DNA from: Neoceratodus forsteri
Lineage: Eukaryota; Chordata; Ceratodontiformes; Ceratodontidae
Assembly: GCA_016271365.2 (NCBI GenBank)
Contig: JADMNL010000022.1
Coordinates: forward strand, 220,448,501 to 220,512,500
Reading direction: 5' to 3'
Length of the DNA stretch: 64,000 nt
Below are positions 59,090 through 64,000 of this stretch, in pieces. Each line of letters starts with the position of its first letter. Positions within the stretch are counted from its first letter, which is position 1. The notes beneath the pieces were generated by a model. It was not told the DNA's origin. It saw nothing but the letters and a program-made list of their open reading frames with translations, and made no database searches. Made by a program: the position numbers and the translations under genes.

Positions 59090-60835
59090 CTACAATAAAA
59101 AATTATGAAGTGGTCAACACATTATTTTCTTACAGTATATAAAGGAAGGAGACTAATAGGCATGTTTTGGACTGATGTCTTATATAACTGAACACCTTCT
59201 TCTTGAATCATAGTAGAGGGAAGCTATAAGTGGAGCCTGCCAGGATACAACAGAGAATACTGCAGAGTTCTGCATAGTTACTGCAGGAAACAGTGCTGTT
59301 TGAATGAGAAGCAATCACTTTTTCATGCAGGAATATATAACACACTGCATTGCATCCTGCTGGGCTCCACTTTACACACTGCAGGCTGAAGTAATGGGAA
59401 GGAATGGTTGTTAGTTGCTTTAAATCTACTGCAAAAACAGCAGGATTTACAAACTTTCTGTGTGTAATACTAGGTTAAAGAGAGTTCATGAAGAAGGATG
59501 AAAATGCTGACAGCTGAGGGGAAAGTTTTACTACAGACAAATCAGGTCCTAACAGGCCACTATTTAACTCCCACAGGACCAAGCGACCCCTCGCATGGGT
59601 GGTGTTAAAGAACAAAGGCCATAAAGGAGGTTGCCATCTGTAAGGCATCTGCAGGTCCACTGGGGATTTTGCCAAGGAAAACTACAGAAAGAAGGTAGAG
59701 ATCTGCTTGGACTACACCATCAAAGGCTCACTATTCTGCTGTCTATGCTGGTGATTTAACTGTTAGGGAACGGGGTCCCAACCATGGGGTTTACACAGGT
59801 AACAAGTACCGCAAAGTGTGGCAGCACATGCTAAGCCTGTATTAGTGAAAAGCACTCAGACATAATTGTGTACCTGTGGTTAGCCTATGTGTAGTACCCC
59901 TATACACTTAAGTTGCAACAGCACCTGATAAGGGGGCCACACTTCCTATCTGAGGTACATCTAATGTATATAGTTCACAGTAACTTATATCAGGATCTAT
60001 AAGGGGACCAAAAATCCATACCTGGTGTAGCCTTACATATCCCTCTCAGGAATCTATGAGGTTCATAACCCCCCAGTGTGTGCAGGCATATAGTATGATT
60101 GGCCAGGTACAAGGGCAGGGAGAAACAGTGAGCTGTAGAAGATGTGACATGACTGACTTCTGATGATTGCTTTGGGATGGTGAAGGGTGCCTGGTCTGAA
60201 GAGGTTGAGTTTCCTGGTGAAGAACTCAGTCACCTCAGGTCTAAGCTCCAGTGCCTGAGGAGTGGACCTGTCCACTAGAAGCTGGGTGCCAAATCACTAA
60301 AGTAGCCCACTCGAGATTGGCAGGATATTGGCACATGGTGCTGAAGACAGGGAGTTGGTTTGGGGCAGGGGGACCCAGTACCCAACCTGTAGTGAGAGAA
60401 CTGATATCAGCCTCTGGAGGCTGTGGGGAGTAGTAACACCCGGACTCCCAGAGCAATGGCACTGAGCACCCATCTGCAGAGAGCGAAGACTCAACCTGCA
60501 GGGAAAGAGTCTGGTAGGAAGTGGAAGACTGAGGTAAGGGAAGAAATAGAATTATTGTAGTGGTTACTCAATAGTTCAAGGGACAGAGAGGTTCCAGATG
60601 TCAAGCACTTGTTTCCTGACTTGTGCAATTATTCCATATTTGCTATCTAGTTCATAGATTCAGGGAACCTACTTTGGAGAGAGAAATCTGGAACCTAGTA
60701 CTAACAAATAGGGATTTGGCCAGAGAGACACGATAGAGAAACATCTTGGTAGCAGCAGCCATCTTTCATATGGTTTAATACTGTAATAAGGTCAGAGAAT
60801 ACAAACTCCAGGACCCAAGTCCTAGACTTCAGGTG
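59090..60835. other. intronic DNA, no recognised feature
   Basis: No NIDO exon or known repeat is recognised. TGTTAGGGAACGGGGTCC at 59761 resembles the start of an LTR, but no matching end, primer site or second LTR was seen. Confidence 0.35.
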
Positions 60836-61204
60836 GTAGACATACTATATCTGGACTTTATCAAAACATTTGATCCAGTCCCACTCAGAGGATGAATTAA
60901 GAAACTGGATAACCTAAGGGTTGGGTATAAACTAACACAGTGGGTCAAGAAATGTCTAGGAGGGAGGAAGCAAGGAGTAGTAATAACTGGGGAACACTCA
61001 GGAGTAAGGGAAGCAATGAGTGTGGTACCACAGGGATTGCTCCTTGAACTGGTACTCTTTAACATCTTTAACTGTGACATAGCTGAGAGGATACAGGGTC
61101 AAATCTAGCTCACTGCTGACGATCCTAAGCTGTGCAGTAGAGTGGACAGTGAAGAGGGTATTCTGGAAATGAATTAGGATCTGGAAAGGTTGGCGAGGTG
61201 GTCC
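60836..61204 (+). mobile_element. CR1 RT fragment, left part of a split copy
   Basis: GGTAGACATACTATATCTGG and TTTATCAAAACATTTGATCC translate to the YLDF-KTFD motif A. Near 61025 GTGGTACCACAGGGATTGC is the VPQG block. It breaks at about 61202 and resumes at about 61849. Confidence 0.8.
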
Positions 61205-61848
61205 ATAGAAACACAGAACATGTTGGTAGAAAAAGATAATTGGTCAATGCAGTCTGCTCTGTTTAACCTTCCCTGCCGGGACCTAATGTCTAGCCTGGGT
61301 TATTGCCTTCACATCACCCCCTTGCACTTCTACCCTACTGCTTTACTCCCGTGTAACTATTAACTATTTTGCTCAGCCCCAGCCATGTTTGAAATCATTA
61401 ATAGTTCTTGCACCCTCCACCTCTGCTGGCAGGCTGTTCCACAGTGCAATCACTCTTTTTATGACATCATATTTTCTCACATCCCTCCTGAATCTCCCCC
61501 CGCCAGCTTCCACTCATGTCCTCATGTTCATGATGTGCCAGTCCTGCTAAACATTTCCCCACAATATGCCTTCTTCTTTCCTTTCAGGAACCTAAAGATC
61601 TCTATCATATCTTCCCTCTCCAGTCTGGTCTCCAGCGAGTACATGTTCAGGGCCTTAAGATTATCCTCCTATGCTCTGCCTCCTGGCCTTGAATCATTTT
61701 GTTTTCCCTACATCATACCACCTCTAGCCTGTCTTAGTCCTTTCTTAGGTGGGGGCTCCAGAACTTGACACAGTATTGCAGATGCGGCGTCACAAGTGAT
61801 CTATAGAGAGGAAGTATCACCTTCTTCCTCGTGCTGTCAAGTGTCCAG
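61205..61848 (-). mobile_element. CR1 3' end inserted in opposite orientation into CR1
   Basis: Starts with the CR1 terminal phrase CATAGAAACACAGAACATG, then GGTCAATGCAGTCTGCTCTG, and reads on the minus strand through the ORF2 C-terminus to about 61845. Its target is the plus-strand CR1 at 60836-62080, which continues on both sides. Confidence 0.75.
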
Positions 61849-62080
61849 GATCTGGCAACTTGAATTCAAATACAAAAATGTGCAAGGTCATGCACAAAGG
61901 TAACAAAACCCCAAAGAACAAGTACAATATGGAGAGGTAAGGGTGGAATGCACAGAGGAAGAAAAGGATTGGGGGTAATTATATCTGAAAGCTTAATGTC
62001 AACTGCAAAATATGATATAGCAGTGGGGAAAGCAAATAGAATGCTGAGGTGAATAGGCTCGTAAAACCAACAAGTAGCAT
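61849..62080 (+). mobile_element. CR1 fragment, right part of the split copy
   Basis: GCAACTTGAATTCAAATACA, AATGTGCAAGGTCATGCAC and GGAAGAAAAGGATTGGGGG are the NxKKxKVMH and E-EKDLG phrases that normally follow FADD in CR1. It resumes the frame region lost at 61202. Confidence 0.8.
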
Positions 62081-62286
62081 TTGGGTCTGAGAGGTAATCA
62101 AAATGAAATTAGGTCAGCATGAACAGCTGCTTTATCTGCAAGCCTAACAACATAGGATGCTGAAGAACAATGCCTCAGTGTTTTGACCACTGGGATCATC
62201 ATCAGGGAGCTAACAAAGATCTCAGTAGTCAAAGCAATCGGTGATTTGTTTTTCAGCATCCTGTGTTTTTGGGATCACAAATAAAA

Positions 62287-64000
62287 CAACTGTATAATTT
62301 ATTTATCTAAATTGTGGTAACTGGGTAGGCCACTGAGACCATAATGGTCCTTTTCAGGGGCAACTGGAATTAATTCCAGGCAACTGTAAAATAAAAGTAG
62401 GAACACGTCAAGGGAAATTTGAGCAATACAGACATTGCAATCAAGGCATATTGTACAAGCACAGGCAGGTTAGGCACAATAGGGGGTTAACATGAATGGT
62501 AAAAAAGTTTCACAAGAAAGACAGATTACATAATGATTAATTGAACGGGACATTTCTGACATTTTTTAAACAAACTACAGTTACATCTTTCCTTATCAGC
62601 AATAGAGGTCCAATAGTGGTAGTAAAGGCATGCCAGGCGAGATACTCCTCAGCAGTAACATGCACACAGGCTGAGCCCCAAATAGGTAGGTCTTTAGGCC
62701 TTTTTTAAAACCCCTAAGGGAGCTGCAATCTTGAAGATTGCTAGGAAGGCTATTCCAGAGGGACGGAATGTAGGTCATGAAAGACCAACGACCTTGACAT
62801 GTCCAGACTCTAGGGATGTGGAGGAGTTGCCGATTAGAGGAACTTAAGGTTCTTCCAGGCTGCTTGAGCATTAAGGTGCAACTCAGACTAGGTGGTGGAT
62901 TTGTTTGTAGAAGCATGTAGGCAAGACATAGTGAAGAGAAAGCCAGTCTACCCTCAAGGGAGGGCTAATGTAGAGTGTGCAATATTTACAGTGGTGTTCC
63001 AGAGGCAGGGAACCCAGGGAAAAGCGCCCGACTCTATGATACAACTTTCCTAGTTTTTGCATCTCTGTGTTCTGTAGTGAGTGTAGCACTGGGGCCCCAT
63101 AGAGGAGGATTGGCAGGAGCATACTGGTGGCTATCATTAACTTAGATGTCTGAGTGAGAAAGGGGGCTCAGACGATACAAGAGATCAAGCTTCTGGTTTA
63201 ATGTCTTGGTTAGTTGATCAACATGTACCTTGAAGGAACAGTCTTGATCAGTACACATACCCAGGTATTTAATGCAATCCACAACCTCTATAGGAGAACC
63301 AGTGGAAAGGCAAGGTGACAGTAAGTATGATCTATCAGGGCCTAGCTTTTGGGGCCAAATAGGATGGCTTTGGTTTTTTCACATTGAGGACTAGCCAATT
63401 TGTCTGGAGCCAGTTTTCCTGTATGGAGAGGTCATGGTTGAGAAGCTGATTTAGCTGCGCTGCATCCAGAGCAGATCTGTACAGTACAGCATCATCGGCA
63501 TAAAGGGTCACCTTTGCTCCTCTGCAGTGTTTAGGTAGGTTATTGATAAATAGGGAGAATAGGAGGGGCCCCAATATTGAACCTTGGGTGACCCCTTCAT
63601 TGATGGAGCACTTGTCTGACTTTTCCCCCATCCATTTGACTGTGCTGAGTGGTTGTCCAACCCAAGGGATCTGAGCTGTGAGATGAGAAGTTGATGGTCC
63701 ACCAGATTAAAGCCATTGGTAAGGTCTATGAAGATCACACCAGTTATTTGGCCTTTGTCTTGGGCTACGAGGATGTCGGATGTAAGGCTAGCCAAGGCAG
63801 TATCTGTGCCATGTCATTTTCTAAATCCGTGTTGTTGAGGGTTAGTAGGTTATGTTGTTCACATATTCCTGGACTTGTTGATACACAATCTTCTCAAGCA
63901 TTTTGTTTAGTGTGCAGAGTATGGAAATTGGTCTGTAGTTCTCAACCAGCTCACTGGGACCCCTTTGGGGATGGGGTAACCAGGGCAGTTTTCCATGCTG
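62287..64000 (-). mobile_element. L2/Rex1-like LINE, 3' part with RT, open at window edge
   Basis: Minus strand. 63795-63508: VIFIDLTNGFNLVDHQLLIS (motif A, with KAF changed to NGF). 63631-63335: INEGVTQGSILGPLLFSLFI (motif B), VTLYADDAVLYRSA (motif C YADD intact) and LVLNVKKPKPS. Later frames (63137-62883, 62916-62596) give LLPILLYGAPVLHSLQNTEM and SLWNSLPSNLQDCSSLRGFK, the ORF end. The 3' UTR (62580-62287) is the family seen at 51209-51567 and ends in an ATAAATTAT-type tail. At least three breaks. Confidence 0.85.

Noticed and set aside
59761..60200. Possible LTR start (TGTTAGGGAACGG)
   Set aside because: No second LTR, primer binding site, polypurine tract or gag-pol remnant was found near it.
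59090..64000. Upstream NIDO exons and first exon of the tectorin-like gene
   Set aside because: I read the minus strand for a signal peptide and the NIDO start and found none. The interval is repeats and unclassified DNA, so the 5' end must lie beyond the window.

Overview
The window looks like vertebrate nuclear DNA, most plausibly from an amphibian. Caecilian is only my guess from the CR1-rich repeat content and multi-kilobase introns; no marker here proves the species. There are no rRNA or tRNA genes, no CRISPR arrays and nothing bacterial or viral.

The one host gene I can support runs on the minus strand and nearly fills the window (about 59.1 kb down to 4.6 kb, open at both ends). Eight exons with canonical AG/GT borders and mutually compatible phases encode, in order: the end of a NIDO domain, a VWC-like module plus VWD1 N-half, VWD1 C-half plus C8, TIL plus VWD2 N-half, VWD2 C-half plus C8, TIL, VWC-like module plus VWD3 N-half, and VWD3 C-half. 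NIDO followed by repeated VWD-C8-TIL units is the architecture of alpha-tectorin and its relatives, which are secreted matrix glycoproteins. Earlier NIDO exons and the later C8, TIL, VWD and any ZP exons lie outside the window. Two lesions, a one-base frameshift in the NIDO exon (near 58970) and an in-frame TAA in the VWD2 exon (25424-25426), suggest either a decaying paralogue or local sequence errors.

The rest is intron filled with repeats. From left to right: an L2-type LINE (1-1.8 kb); CR1 fragments, inverted dispersed repeats and AT-rich minisatellites (5-12 kb); an 80-bp tandem repeat split by a GC-rich block (13.2-14.6 kb); several CR1 copies (17.9-20.6 kb); small fold-back elements (10.2, 23.3, 27.5, 30.5 and 53.5 kb); and a GC-rich minisatellite with a unit of about 60 bp (28.8-30.0 kb).

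The 22-kb intron 32172-54506 is the most layered region. A 25-bp minisatellite (32.6-48.8 kb) was split by a near full-length CR1 with tandem 5' promoter-like monomers (33.5-38.6 kb), and by a V-SINE-like element that itself received a full-length Tx1-clade LINE of about 5.9 kb flanked by a 10-bp target duplication (41.7-47.6 kb). A second minisatellite at 51-52 kb is also split by a LINE 3' end. The right end holds nested CR1 copies (60.8-62.1 kb) and an L2/Rex1-like LINE running off the edge.

All calls come from reading the sequence. Repeat family names are by resemblance and outer boundaries are approximate unless stated otherwise.
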